A DNA stretch of 64,000 nucleotides from CAYUEN01 sp964443745 (GCA_964443745.1 CAYUEN010000001.1:1-64000); one strand, 5' to 3'; positions 24,306-33,170 are shown, counted from the first letter of the stretch. Made by a program: numbers and translations. Notes: a model not told the origin generated them from the sequence alone.

Positions 24306-25097
24306 ATGAAAAAATTAGTGGCATTGTGTGTGTTGGGATCGTATCTGTTCGGCGTGACGTTCGACGTTTCCGGTACGGTCGTATCCGACAACAGGAAAAT
24401 GCTGACAAGCCGGTATATGGGATTTGTCAAACAGGTGAACGTCGCCGAGGGCGATAGGGTGAAAAAAGGAGATCTGCTCTACGAGATCGACTCCAAAGAG
24501 ATAGACAGCGCCAAGACACAGGTGGAGTTGGCGATCCAACAGGCTCAGCTTTCACTACAGATGTATATGAACCAATATACCAACGCATTGCTCAATCTTC
24601 AGCGCAACAAGCGGCTTTATGCCAAGGATATCGTCTCCAAGTTCCAGCTGGAGAATCTGCAGTTGGCGGTCAAGAATCTGAAAGATATGATCAAGGTGGC
24701 CAAAAAGCAGGTGCAACAGGCAAAAGCGAGGCTGGAAGAGGTGATGAACCAATACAACTACCTGAAAGTCAGAGCTCCCAACGATGGAGTGATCGTACAA
24801 AAGAATATCAATGTCGGTGAGATGGCGATGCCGGGAATGCCAGCGATGGTGCTGACGGATTTGAGCAAGCTCAAGATCCAGACCGAGGTTTCGGAAAAGA
24901 ATCTTCACTTCATCCGTGTCGGCAAAAAGGTCCATATCGAGATACCGTCGGCGGGTATCAGCGAAGAGGGTACGATTAGCGCGATCATTCCCAGCTCCAA
25001 TCCGATGACCCACACCTTCAAGATCAAGATCAGTTTCGATACGGCCGGAAAAGTGGTCTATCCCGGTCTCTATACCAAAATTTCGATAGAAGAGTGA
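24306..25097 (+). CDS. RND efflux periplasmic adaptor (membrane fusion protein)
   Basis: 263 residues with a signal peptide (about 1-18, ending LFG). A split lipoyl/barrel-sandwich domain (VKQVNVAEGDRVKKGDLLYEID at about 38-60 and YLKVRAPNDGVIVQKNINVG at about 155-175) brackets an alpha-helical hairpin (about 65-145). A beta-barrel domain ends the protein (about 185-263). At 263 residues it is short for an RND adaptor (usually 350-400) and lacks most of the membrane-proximal domain. AGGAG precedes the ATG. It links the inner-membrane pump to the TolC-like channel. Confidence 0.92.
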   Translation: MKKLVALCVLGSYLFGVTFDVSGTVVSDNRKMLTSRYMGFVKQVNVAEGDRVKKGDLLYEIDSKEIDSAKTQVELAIQQAQLSLQMYMNQYTNALLNLQRNKRLYAKDIVSKFQLENLQLAVKNLKDMIKVAKKQVQQAKARLEEVMNQYNYLKVRAPNDGVIVQKNINVGEMAMPGMPAMVLTDLSKLKIQTEVSEKNLHFIRVGKKVHIEIPSAGISEEGTISAIIPSSNPMTHTFKIKISFDTAGKVVYPGLYTKISIEE

Positions 25098-25104
25098 GGT
25101 AACG

Positions 25105-26784
25105 ATGCGAGAAGATGAGATTGCGAAAATTCCGGTAACCGATTATGCCGGAAGACTTGCCAAAGCGTTTATCTACAATCCGCTGACACCGATTCTGGCC
25201 GTTTTCCTGCTGGCCGTGGGATACCTCTCTTTGGTGGTGATGCCCCGTGAAGAAGATCCCCAGATCGCGATCAGCGGAGGTACGATCATCGTGCCCCTTC
25301 CCGGTGCCACACCCAAAGAGATCGAAAACGTCATACTCAAGCCGCTCGAGCGAAAACTGCGCGAGATTTCGGGAATCGACCACATCTACGGTGTCGCCGC
25401 GGACAACGTGGGTATCGTCAACGTTCTCTACAAGATCGGCGAGGATAGGGAGGAGTCCAACCTGAAACTCTACGACAAAGTGATGCAGAATATGGACAAG
25501 CTTCCCAAAGGGGCGATGCAGCCGCTGATCAAGCCGTTCGATATCGATATCGACGTGCCTATATTGACGATCGCCTTCTATCTGAGAGAGGGGTCCAACC
25601 TCGATCGTGTCGGTCTTTTCAAACGGGTACGCGATATCCAGCATGAAATCAACGCGATCGAAAACGTCTCCAAGACGACGCTCAAAGGCGAGCACAAGCA
25701 GCAATACAACGTACAGGTCGATTTGCACAAACTCTCCGGGTATCACCTCTCTTTGGGGCAGATCATGAAGGCTTTGCAGTCACTAGCTGTCAACGTACCG
25801 GATGTCAAAGATAGAGTGAAAGATGGTCGCATCGTTTTATTCGGTGTCAAGAACGCCATCACCAGCGTGAAAGATCTTCAAAACGTGATCGTCGCCTCCT
25901 ATATGGGATCGCCCATCTATCTCAAAGATGTCGCGGACGTGCGGGATTCTTACGATATCCAAAACTACAAAAGTGCCGAAATCACCTACAGAGAAGGGCT
26001 GGAAAAGGCGCAGGAAGCGAAGGAGAGAGGAGAGGAGCAGCCGAAGCTCGGATCGTTTCTTCCCAAGCAGGAGCAGATCACGATGACGATTTCCAAACTC
26101 AAGGGGACCAATGCCGTCTTCGTCGCGGAGGGGGTGCTAAAGAAGTTGGAAGCCTATCATAAAGAGCTCAACAAAGAGGGAATCGGCTATGTCGTGACCA
26201 GGAACTACGGCGAAAGGGCCGACGAGGCGGTCAACGAATTGGTTCACCATCTGATGATCACGATCCTGATCATCGCGATCGTATTGGTGATCGCGCTGGG
26301 TTGGAGAGAGTCGCTGATCGTGACTTTCACCGTGCCGGCGATTCTTGCGGTAACGCTGTTTATCGCATTCGTAACGGGTCAGACGATCAACCGTATCACG
26401 CTTTTTGCGTTTTTGCTGAGTTTGGGATTGCTTGTGGATGCGGCGATCATCGTCATCGAAAATATCCACAGGCATATGCATGCGCACGATGCGGTCGATC
26501 GTGAAAAAGACGAAATCATGATTTCGGCGACGGACGAAATCGGTGCACCGACCAATATCGCCACGCTCGCGATCATTTTGACGATGATTCCGATGGCGTT
26601 TGTAGGGGGAATGATGGGCGAATTTATGAAACCGATTCCGTATAACGTGCCGGTCGCGCTTTTCGCGTCGCTCGTAGTCGCCTATATCTTCACCCCTTAT
26701 CTGGCCAACAAGATGCTGAAAAAGCCGAAGATGCACCATCACCACCACCACTTCCAGAAAGAGAACAAAGGAGCCACTTCATGA
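25105..26784 (+). CDS. RND efflux pump, N-terminal half (TM1-TM6)
   Basis: 559 residues covering the first half of an AcrB-type transporter: TM1 (about 28-48), porter subdomains with GGTIIVPLPGATPKEIENVI, then TM2-TM6 (about 390-545). The TM4 motif reads LLVDAAIIVIENIHRH, so one of the two adjacent aspartates of AcrB (D407/D408) is Ala. It ends in a cytoplasmic tail with six consecutive histidines (residues 544-549; 26734-26751). The stop overlaps the next start in ATGA. The other half is the next gene, so the functional pump is probably assembled from both proteins. Confidence 0.9.
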   Translation: MREDEIAKIPVTDYAGRLAKAFIYNPLTPILAVFLLAVGYLSLVVMPREEDPQIAISGGTIIVPLPGATPKEIENVILKPLERKLREISGIDHIYGVAADNVGIVNVLYKIGEDREESNLKLYDKVMQNMDKLPKGAMQPLIKPFDIDIDVPILTIAFYLREGSNLDRVGLFKRVRDIQHEINAIENVSKTTLKGEHKQQYNVQVDLHKLSGYHLSLGQIMKALQSLAVNVPDVKDRVKDGRIVLFGVKNAITSVKDLQNVIVASYMGSPIYLKDVADVRDSYDIQNYKSAEITYREGLEKAQEAKERGEEQPKLGSFLPKQEQITMTISKLKGTNAVFVAEGVLKKLEAYHKELNKEGIGYVVTRNYGERADEAVNELVHHLMITILIIAIVLVIALGWRESLIVTFTVPAILAVTLFIAFVTGQTINRITLFAFLLSLGLLVDAAIIVIENIHRHMHAHDAVDREKDEIMISATDEIGAPTNIATLAIILTMIPMAFVGGMMGEFMKPIPYNVPVALFASLVVAYIFTPYLANKMLKKPKMHHHHHHFQKENKGATS

Positions 26785-28454
26785 AATGGCTTGAGAGATT
26801 GATCTACAATATCAACGGATCGGCCGCCAAACGCAGATTGGTGATCTTGTTGACCTTTGTCGCGTTGGGGCTTTCGATCTTGATGTTTCCGACCAAACTG
26901 GTTTTGGCGAAGATGTTGCCCGGAAAGAGTGCGAACACCTATTCGGTCTATGTCGACACCCCTTCGGGCAGCTCGATCACGGAGACAAGAAGAGTAACAG
27001 ATTGTGTCGTAAGCATTCTTCAAAAAGAGAAAGAGGTGACGGATGTGGAAGTCTTTCTAGGGCAGGGATCTCCTCTGGATTATGCGGGGCTTGTCAAAGG
27101 ATCGACACTCAAACAGGGCGAGAACGTCGCGGAGATCGTCGTGAATCTGACCAACAAACATACACGTGACGAGCCCTCCTATCTGATGGTACGCCGTCTT
27201 CGCCCCGAAATCCACAAAAAATGCCAGACGCTCAAACCCGGCACTTCGATCAAGATGATCGAACAACCCGCCGGTCCGCCGACGCTCGCTTCGATCGTGG
27301 TCGAAGTCTATGGAAAGCGGGAAGATCGAATCAGGGATATTGCCGCCCAGGTTTCGGATATTCTCAAAAAGACGGACGGACTCGTGGATGTGGATATTAT
27401 GGAGGATGAAATTTTCACGAAGTACGAATTGATCGCCGATACCGAAAAGGTGAGCCGATCGGGAATCTCTTTGGAGCAGTTGAACAAGATTCTCTATCTG
27501 GCTTTCGAGGGAATGGCGGTGGCCGTGAAAAATTCGCAAAACTCTCCCGATCAAATTCCGCTTTTCCTGGTATTGAGCAAGGAGACCAAGAGTTTGGATA
27601 CGATCTCGAAAGAGGCGTTGGAGGCGAAACTGACTTCGATGCACCTGATGAACCAAAAAGGTATGATGGTGCCCGTCAACGAACTGGTGGAGATCAGAGA
27701 GGTACAGAACTATCCGACGATTTTCACCAAGGATCTAAGAAGAATGCTCAATGTTATCGCCGAAACCGATATGGTTTCGCAGGTCTATCCGCTACTTGAT
27801 GCGCGGGAGAAGATGATCGAACACTTTTCCAAGGATTTTATCGTCACCAAAGAGCCCGGTATGTCCACCTATATGTTCGATCTGCATCTGCAGGATAAAA
27901 AGACGGGTGAGAAATTTTTGCTTCGATGGGATGGAGAGATGAAGGTGACGCTCGATACTTTCCGCGATCTGGGCGGGGCATTCATCGCCGCATTGGTGCT
28001 GATCTTTCTGCTGCTGGTGATCTACTACAAGAGTTTCGCGCTCAGCGGTATCATATTGGGAGGCAGTTTCCTTTCGATCATCGGTGTCATCGTCGGCCAC
28101 TGGGTGGCGGATCTGGTAACGCGGGATACCTTCTTTCTGACGGCCACCTCGCTGATCGGATTCATCGCGTTGATGGGTATCAGTTCCAGAAACTCGCTGT
28201 TGCTGATCGATTTTACCAAAGCGCTGATGCAGAACAAAGGCATCGAAAAACGAGAAGCCATCGCGATCGCGACGGCCACGAGGGCCAAGCCGATCTTTCT
28301 GACGGCGATCGCGATCATTCTGGGTTCCGCGTTGTTGGCGACCGACCCGATTTTCGGCGGTCTGGGCGTGGCGCTGATCTCCGGTACGGTAGCGGCGGTG
28401 ATCGTGTCGCTCGTTTTCGTGCCGGTATTGATGTACAACACCAAAGCACTCTGA
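26781..28454 (+). CDS. RND efflux pump, C-terminal half (TM7-TM12)
   Basis: 557 residues beginning with a short amphipathic helix (MKWLERLIYNI) and TM7 (about 19-38), then porter subdomains (about 45-390) and TM8-TM12 (about 395-550). The TM10 motif is GISSRNSLLLIDF; AcrB has lysine K940 where this has arginine. It has its own Shine-Dalgarno, AAAGGAG, about 7 nt before ATG 26781, and overlaps the upstream half-gene by 4 nt, so this is an organised split gene, not a recent frameshift. Together the halves give 1116 residues, close to a full RND protein. Confidence 0.9.
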   Translation: MKWLERLIYNINGSAAKRRLVILLTFVALGLSILMFPTKLVLAKMLPGKSANTYSVYVDTPSGSSITETRRVTDCVVSILQKEKEVTDVEVFLGQGSPLDYAGLVKGSTLKQGENVAEIVVNLTNKHTRDEPSYLMVRRLRPEIHKKCQTLKPGTSIKMIEQPAGPPTLASIVVEVYGKREDRIRDIAAQVSDILKKTDGLVDVDIMEDEIFTKYELIADTEKVSRSGISLEQLNKILYLAFEGMAVAVKNSQNSPDQIPLFLVLSKETKSLDTISKEALEAKLTSMHLMNQKGMMVPVNELVEIREVQNYPTIFTKDLRRMLNVIAETDMVSQVYPLLDAREKMIEHFSKDFIVTKEPGMSTYMFDLHLQDKKTGEKFLLRWDGEMKVTLDTFRDLGGAFIAALVLIFLLLVIYYKSFALSGIILGGSFLSIIGVIVGHWVADLVTRDTFFLTATSLIGFIALMGISSRNSLLLIDFTKALMQNKGIEKREAIAIATATRAKPIFLTAIAIILGSALLATDPIFGGLGVALISGTVAAVIVSLVFVPVLMYNTKAL

Positions 28455-28458
28455 TTTC

Positions 28459-28482
28459 GACGATGCGGCTATCCGCATCGTC
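28459..28482 (+). terminator. perfect 10-bp stem-loop after the efflux operon
   Basis: GACGATGCGG (28459-28468) pairs perfectly with CCGCATCGTC (28473-28482) around the loop CTAT, 4 nt after the pump stop codon. The following TTCCCGCTCTTT is only weakly T-rich. Confidence 0.6.
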
Positions 28483-28609
28483 TTCCCGCTCTTTGGGGAT
28501 TTTACTTCAAAAAAATCTTGAAATGACGATTTTATAACCACTATCCAACAGATCCGACAAGATGTGTATTCGCAGTCGTTTGGAATCAAAATTGACAGAG
28601 GAAAGTGGT

Positions 28610-30355
28610 ATGGTCGATATCGTTCAATTGCGACAACAGACACAAACACTGCATATACTCTATGTCGAAGACGAGGAGATAATACGGGAGGAGACGAAGG
28701 AAATCCTCTCCGAACTTTTCGCTTCGGTAGTGTGTGCCGGTAACGGACGGGAGGGAATAGAAAAATACGATGCATTCTACACAGATCATGGTACTCCTTT
28801 CGATATCGTACTGACCGATATCAATATGCCGGAGATGAACGGTATCGAAATGATCGCAAAGATTCGTGAAAAGGTCAAGCATCAGATCTTTTTCGTCATT
28901 TCCGCACACAATGAAAGCGAATATCTCTCTCAACTCATAGATCTGGGTGTCCAGCAGTTTTTACGCAAGCCTCTGGAGATCGATCAACTCTTCGATTCAC
29001 TCTCCACTACGGCCGCTTCGATCATCAACGAAGAGATGGCAAAACGCTACTATGAAGAGATCGAAAAGGAGAATACGATTCTCGAAGAGAGAGTCAAAGA
29101 GCGTACTATGGAGCTGGAAAGGCGGCTGTATATCGACCACATGACGGAGCTACACAATCGATACGCGCTGGTCGAAGATCTGGAGCGTCAAAAACTCGGC
29201 GCGTTGATACTGATCGATGTGGATCGTTTTCAATTCATCAACGACCTTTATGGTACCCAGATTGGCAACGAAGTGATCAAACGTCTCGCACAATGGTTGA
29301 AAAAATTCGTTCAACCCTATGGATATCGCCTCTATCGAGCATCCGGAGACGAATTCGCGATAGGGATCAAACGGGACGAACATCGTGAACGTACATTTTT
29401 CGAAATTTTCGAATCGAAAATCACCGATGTGAAGTTCTATTTTTCACAGATTGAGGACGAGATCGACGTCGATCTTTCCGTCGGTGTCGCCTGTGGTGGA
29501 AAAAATCTCCTCTCTGATGCCGATATCGCGCTCAAACAGGCGAAAAAGAGTCATAAAAGAATTCTCTTTTACACCGAATCTACCGATACGGTGAGTCAGA
29601 TGCAGGATCTATTGCGTTACAAGCGATTGATCAAGGATGCAATTGCCGAAAATCGTGTCGTTGCGGTTTTTCAACCGATCGTGGATGTTTCCGGCCATAT
29701 TCTCAAATATGAAACCCTGATGCGTCTGAAGACGATAGAAAAGGATACGGAGGTTCTTCTGACTCCCTATCACTTTTTGGAGATCGCCGAACAGACCAAA
29801 CTCTATCCACTGCTTTCCAGAGAGATTCTCTCTCAGGCATTGCACGTATTGGAGCGGGAGCCGGTCACACTGAGTGTCAACCTCACCTATCGCGATATTC
29901 TCGATCGGGAGCTCGATCACTATCTTTATAGACGGATCGAACGCGGGGATTTGGGAGAGAGGTTGATTTTCGAAATCGTCGAAAACGAACAGATCACCGA
30001 TTATGGAGCGGTACGCGATTTTCTGAAAAAATACCGTACGCTGGGAGTGAGGATCGCTATCGACGATTTTGGCAGTGGCTATTCAAATTTCGAACACATT
30101 ATGCAGATCGCCCCCGACTACATCAAGATCGATGGCTCTCTGGTCAAGAAAATCGATAGCGAATCACAGGCGAAACTGATGGTGGAGGCGATCGTTCACT
30201 TTTGCAAAAAACTCGGTATTTGCGTAATCGCGGAGTATGTACACAATGAAGCGGTGTTTGAAATATTGCGGAAAATGGGGGTTGGGGAGTTTCAGGGATA
30301 CTACTTCTTCGCACCTCGGCCCACCCTCCAAAGAGGGGCCCCGGTGCAATCTTGA
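28610..30355 (+). CDS. REC-GGDEF-EAL cyclic-di-GMP signalling protein
   Basis: 581 residues from ATG 28610 (AGAGGAAAG upstream). An N-terminal receiver domain (about 15-135) with the Asp in LTDINMPEMNG is followed by a coiled-coil linker (about 140-180), a GGDEF domain (about 185-325) and an EAL domain (about 340-575). The GGDEF site reads SGDEF. The EAL site reads ETL, but the remaining residues appear intact: Asn in NLTYRD, Glu in FEIVE, DDFGSGYSNF, Lys in YIKIDGS, Glu in AEYV and QGYYF. I expect phosphodiesterase activity; cyclase activity is uncertain. It lies next to the T2SS cluster and may control it or biofilm formation. Confidence 0.93.
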   Translation: MVDIVQLRQQTQTLHILYVEDEEIIREETKEILSELFASVVCAGNGREGIEKYDAFYTDHGTPFDIVLTDINMPEMNGIEMIAKIREKVKHQIFFVISAHNESEYLSQLIDLGVQQFLRKPLEIDQLFDSLSTTAASIINEEMAKRYYEEIEKENTILEERVKERTMELERRLYIDHMTELHNRYALVEDLERQKLGALILIDVDRFQFINDLYGTQIGNEVIKRLAQWLKKFVQPYGYRLYRASGDEFAIGIKRDEHRERTFFEIFESKITDVKFYFSQIEDEIDVDLSVGVACGGKNLLSDADIALKQAKKSHKRILFYTESTDTVSQMQDLLRYKRLIKDAIAENRVVAVFQPIVDVSGHILKYETLMRLKTIEKDTEVLLTPYHFLEIAEQTKLYPLLSREILSQALHVLEREPVTLSVNLTYRDILDRELDHYLYRRIERGDLGERLIFEIVENEQITDYGAVRDFLKKYRTLGVRIAIDDFGSGYSNFEHIMQIAPDYIKIDGSLVKKIDSESQAKLMVEAIVHFCKKLGICVIAEYVHNEAVFEILRKMGVGEFQGYYFFAPRPTLQRGAPVQS

Positions 30356-30359
30356 AACG

Positions 30360-30779
30360 TCAGTGGTTTCGGCAGCTGGAGAGGCGAATATCCGCGTTTT
30401 CTTTCGTGCCTCCTTCTTTGCCGTCGGCACCGAGTGAAATGATGTCGATCTCACCGTCGTTGTTGATGTAGATATAGGGGTGTTTCCACGGATCAAGGGG
30501 AACTTTGCCATCCAGAAAACCACCTTCGGGATAACTTTTGTACTTCTCCGGATCCGGATTTTCCACCAGCGCTTTGATCCCCTCTTCGGTTGTGGGATAG
30601 GTGCCGTTTTGGAGTTTGAAATTTTTCAGTGCATCGTAGATACTCTGCATCTGGATGCAAACGATTTTCTTCTTCGCCTGTTCACTCTGTCCCAGCAGAT
30701 TCGGCAGTACCAGACCCGCCAGAAGCCCCAGGATGATAATCACGATCATGATCTCTATAAGTGAAAAACCTTTTTTCAT
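30360..30779 (-). CDS. gspG: type II secretion major pseudopilin GspG
   Basis: 139 residues beginning MKKG|FSLIEIMIVIIILGLL, with prepilin cleavage after Gly4 and glutamate at +5. The body has the GspG hallmarks: a long N-terminal helix, YPTTEEGIKALVENP, and the calcium-binding C-terminal region with PLDPWKHPYIY and DIISLGADGKEGG. It polymerises into the pseudopilus that pushes substrates through the secretin. It is transcribed divergently from gspK-F, with a TATAAT on the minus strand at 30832-30837, and converges on the REC-GGDEF-EAL gene with only 4 bp between the stops. Confidence 0.96.
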   Translation of the reverse strand: MKKGFSLIEIMIVIIILGLLAGLVLPNLLGQSEQAKKKIVCIQMQSIYDALKNFKLQNGTYPTTEEGIKALVENPDPEKYKSYPEGGFLDGKVPLDPWKHPYIYINNDGEIDIISLGADGKEGGTKENADIRLSSCRNH

Positions 30780-30816
30780 TCTTTTTCCTTTTTCAATCTT
30801 TTTAAGTTAGATAGAC

Positions 30817-30837
30817 TACAATACGGGCGATATTATA
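30817..30837. promoter_or_regulatory. divergent -10 elements of gspG and gspK
   Basis: On the plus strand TACAAT at 30817-30822 could serve gspK (start 30864). On the minus strand TATAAT (30832-30837) could serve gspG (start 30779). They lie in the 84-bp divergent spacer. Confidence 0.4.
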
Positions 30838-30863
30838 GAGGATTTTCCCTTCAGGTGTGATGA

Positions 30864-31859
30864 ATGAAAAGAGCCCCCCGTCGTGCGGTCGTATTGTTGT
30901 TGACACTCGGATTTATCGCGATAATCACGGCGTTGGTGCTCTATGGCGTGACTCTCTCCAAAAAGAGTTTCGATCAAGTCACTTCCATCGAAGCCGACAA
31001 TCAGTTCTATGTCGCTTTTTCGGATATGCTGGCATTGGTGAAACGGCTTCGTGAAAACCGAGATCTCAACGATACCGAAAAACTCTCTTTTCTTCTGGAC
31101 GAATTTTCCCTTCCACCGATAACGGAGCCAAAAAGTGGCATCACGATCGGCTTCATTTCCGAAACCTATATGAACCGTCTCAATCTCAATGCGATATTAA
31201 AACGTCTCGTACAGAGTGACGAAAAAGAGTCGGACGGCCAGGAGACACTGCTTCTTGTGCCTCTCGAGCGGTTTTTTCGCTTTTACGAGATCTCCGATAT
31301 TCCACTGCTTTTGGATATCATGAAAGATACGATCGATCCGGATCTGATCGAGCGTTCAGGCTATAGCGAGATCGCCGACGAGAATTTCGATTTTCGGCAG
31401 GGTAGGATTTACAGTTTCGATCATCTGAAACAGATTTTCGACCGTTACTACCGTATTAGCAGAGACGAACGCATCTATAAAATCGACGAAGAGGATTTTA
31501 CGAAAGATTTCTATTTCGGGGATTCCGATGCGATGGGATTACTCGATTGCGAACGGTTGGAGCCGGCGGTGTCCATACCGGGCGAGCCACCGGGAGTCGT
31601 CGAACTCTTGACGGGAGAAGCGACGATTCAGATGGACTATTGCGGTTATTTCAAGAGCCGATATCCGGCACTCGCGAAGCTCTTCTTAATCGACTCTTAT
31701 GGGCATTATCAAACTATTGAAAAAAATACTACAAAAAGAAAATATCTGATAAAATGTATATTAACATTGGACACTGCATACTACAAAAGAGATGTCGCGT
31801 TCGATTATGAATTCGAGAGTGCAGGGATCAGTAATATTGAAAAAGATATTCATGAATAA
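30864..31859 (+). CDS. gspK: type II secretion minor pseudopilin, GspK-like
   Basis: 331 residues. A basic N-terminus (MKRAPRRA) precedes a hydrophobic helix, VVLLLTLGFIAIITALVLYG. The glutamate at +5 found in the other pseudopilins is absent, as is normal for GspK. The large globular domain, with two cysteines (in GLLDCERL and QMDYCGYF), and the overall length (GspK is typically about 320 residues) agree. It caps the pseudopilus tip with GspI and GspJ, whose genes are at 653-1674. It overlaps the next gene by 8 nt. Confidence 0.8.
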   Translation: MKRAPRRAVVLLLTLGFIAIITALVLYGVTLSKKSFDQVTSIEADNQFYVAFSDMLALVKRLRENRDLNDTEKLSFLLDEFSLPPITEPKSGITIGFISETYMNRLNLNAILKRLVQSDEKESDGQETLLLVPLERFFRFYEISDIPLLLDIMKDTIDPDLIERSGYSEIADENFDFRQGRIYSFDHLKQIFDRYYRISRDERIYKIDEEDFTKDFYFGDSDAMGLLDCERLEPAVSIPGEPPGVVELLTGEATIQMDYCGYFKSRYPALAKLFLIDSYGHYQTIEKNTTKRKYLIKCILTLDTAYYKRDVAFDYEFESAGISNIEKDIHE

Positions 31860-32775
31860 ACGAGCCACCCCTTTTTATCTGACGAAAAAAAGCCCCCTGC
31901 GCACAAAAGGGAGATACAGCGTCATTCTCTCACCCGAATACTACTGGATCAAACGTGTTTCGCTGCCGGTCAAGAGTGCCAGAGAGGCGAAGAAGCTCGC
32001 GGAATCGGTCTTCGAAGGGCTGCTTCCTTCTGGTTTATACGACTATCAGGTGATCAAAGATGGGGATGAGTTTTTGATCATCGCATACGATCGCGAGGTG
32101 ATTCAAAAGGCGCTCAAAGAGCATTTTAGGGGTACCAGCGAGATCAGCGGGGTCTATTTCGCGCAAAATGAGTTGAAAGATCTCAAAGGGTGTACGACGG
32201 TCAACGCCAAAGCGGCGCTGACACCGATCGATGGGATTTTGGTGCAGGTACCCCGAAGTTGTATCGATACGAGTGCACATCTTGACGATATCCTCCCGAC
32301 ACTCAGACTCTCCCGCCACAAAATACGCATCGGGACATCGCAGAAGCAGACGCTTCCCCGCTCCACCGTCACAATGGTCGCTATGGCGTTCTTTTTGGTG
32401 ATGGCGTCTTTGCTGATCGAATATATCGCCTACAAAAAAGCACTTTCGGACATTCTCTCCCAAAGGGAATCGCTGATTTCGCGCTACCACCTTCCACAGA
32501 CGTCGTTCGAACTCAAAAGTATAGAAAAGAGTCTTCTCAAGAAGTATGAAGCCCAGAAAAAAATACGTGACGCGCTTCAAAAGATCGCTCTGCTTTCGTT
32601 TGCTTCCGGAGAATCGATCAGAAGGCTCACCTGTACAAAGCAGGGAGTACATCTGGAAATCGAAGGAGTCGAAAGTGGCAGGGAAGAGGTACTCAAACGT
32701 CTGTTGGCCTCGGCGTTCAAGGTCAAAGAAACAGAGATGGACGGTACAGTGATGAAGGTGGAGGTGAGTCTATGA
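31852..32775 (+). CDS. type II secretion inner-membrane protein, GspL-like
   Basis: 307 residues from ATG 31852, overlapping the gspK-like stop by 8 nt. A cytoplasmic N-terminal domain (about 1-175), a single membrane helix (about 178-200, TMVAMAFFLVMASLLIEYI), a coiled-coil segment and a C-terminal ferredoxin-like periplasmic domain (about 245-307) reproduce the GspL plan. GspL ties the ATPase GspE to the membrane complex. The sequence is diverged and somewhat short (GspL is usually about 400), so the call rests on topology and position between K and M. Confidence 0.7.
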   Translation: MNKRATPFYLTKKSPLRTKGRYSVILSPEYYWIKRVSLPVKSAREAKKLAESVFEGLLPSGLYDYQVIKDGDEFLIIAYDREVIQKALKEHFRGTSEISGVYFAQNELKDLKGCTTVNAKAALTPIDGILVQVPRSCIDTSAHLDDILPTLRLSRHKIRIGTSQKQTLPRSTVTMVAMAFFLVMASLLIEYIAYKKALSDILSQRESLISRYHLPQTSFELKSIEKSLLKKYEAQKKIRDALQKIALLSFASGESIRRLTCTKQGVHLEIEGVESGREEVLKRLLASAFKVKETEMDGTVMKVEVSL

Positions 32776-33170
32776 CCTCCAAAGCGTTTGGCCTCTCTAC
32801 GCTCGTAGCGGTGTTGTTGGTGGCTCTGTTTTTTTCGATGCGGCAGAATGCCAAAATGGCTTTTATGGAGCAGAGGGGCTCCTATGTCACTTTCGAACAA
32901 AAAGCGCGGAGCATCTCATGGCTGAAAGAGAAATTCCAGGACAAGAAGTGGCGGCGTCACCAGATCGAGAATCTCAAGCGTATCTGTGCACCGGAGAGTG
33001 TCAAGGAGCGTACGGGAGTGGAGATCTACACTTTCTCGGATCTCGATCGCGGAAAGCTGCAGCGTCTGTTGAGAAAATTGGAAAATTCAACACTACTTAT
33101 ACGTAAACTCGACATTTTCAAAGAGGAAAAAGGTGCTGTGGCGACGCTTGTGGTGGAGATCTCCAAATGA
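32772..33170 (+). CDS. type II secretion inner-membrane protein, GspM-like
   Basis: 132 residues: a short cytoplasmic start, one membrane helix (about 7-24, LSTLVAVLLVALFFSM) and a periplasmic part with a coiled-coil stretch (about 45-75) and a small alpha/beta domain at the end. This matches GspM, which pairs with GspL in the assembly platform. It overlaps both neighbours by 4 nt. No strong sequence signature is visible; position and topology carry the call. Confidence 0.65.
   Translation: MTSKAFGLSTLVAVLLVALFFSMRQNAKMAFMEQRGSYVTFEQKARSISWLKEKFQDKKWRRHQIENLKRICAPESVKERTGVEIYTFSDLDRGKLQRLLRKLENSTLLIRKLDIFKEEKGAVATLVVEISK

Noticed and set aside
26781..26784. Frameshift explanation for the split RND pump
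   Set aside because: The second half has its own ATG and AAAGGAG at good spacing, and the junction falls in the inter-repeat linker, so a designed split is the better reading, although reads should confirm it.
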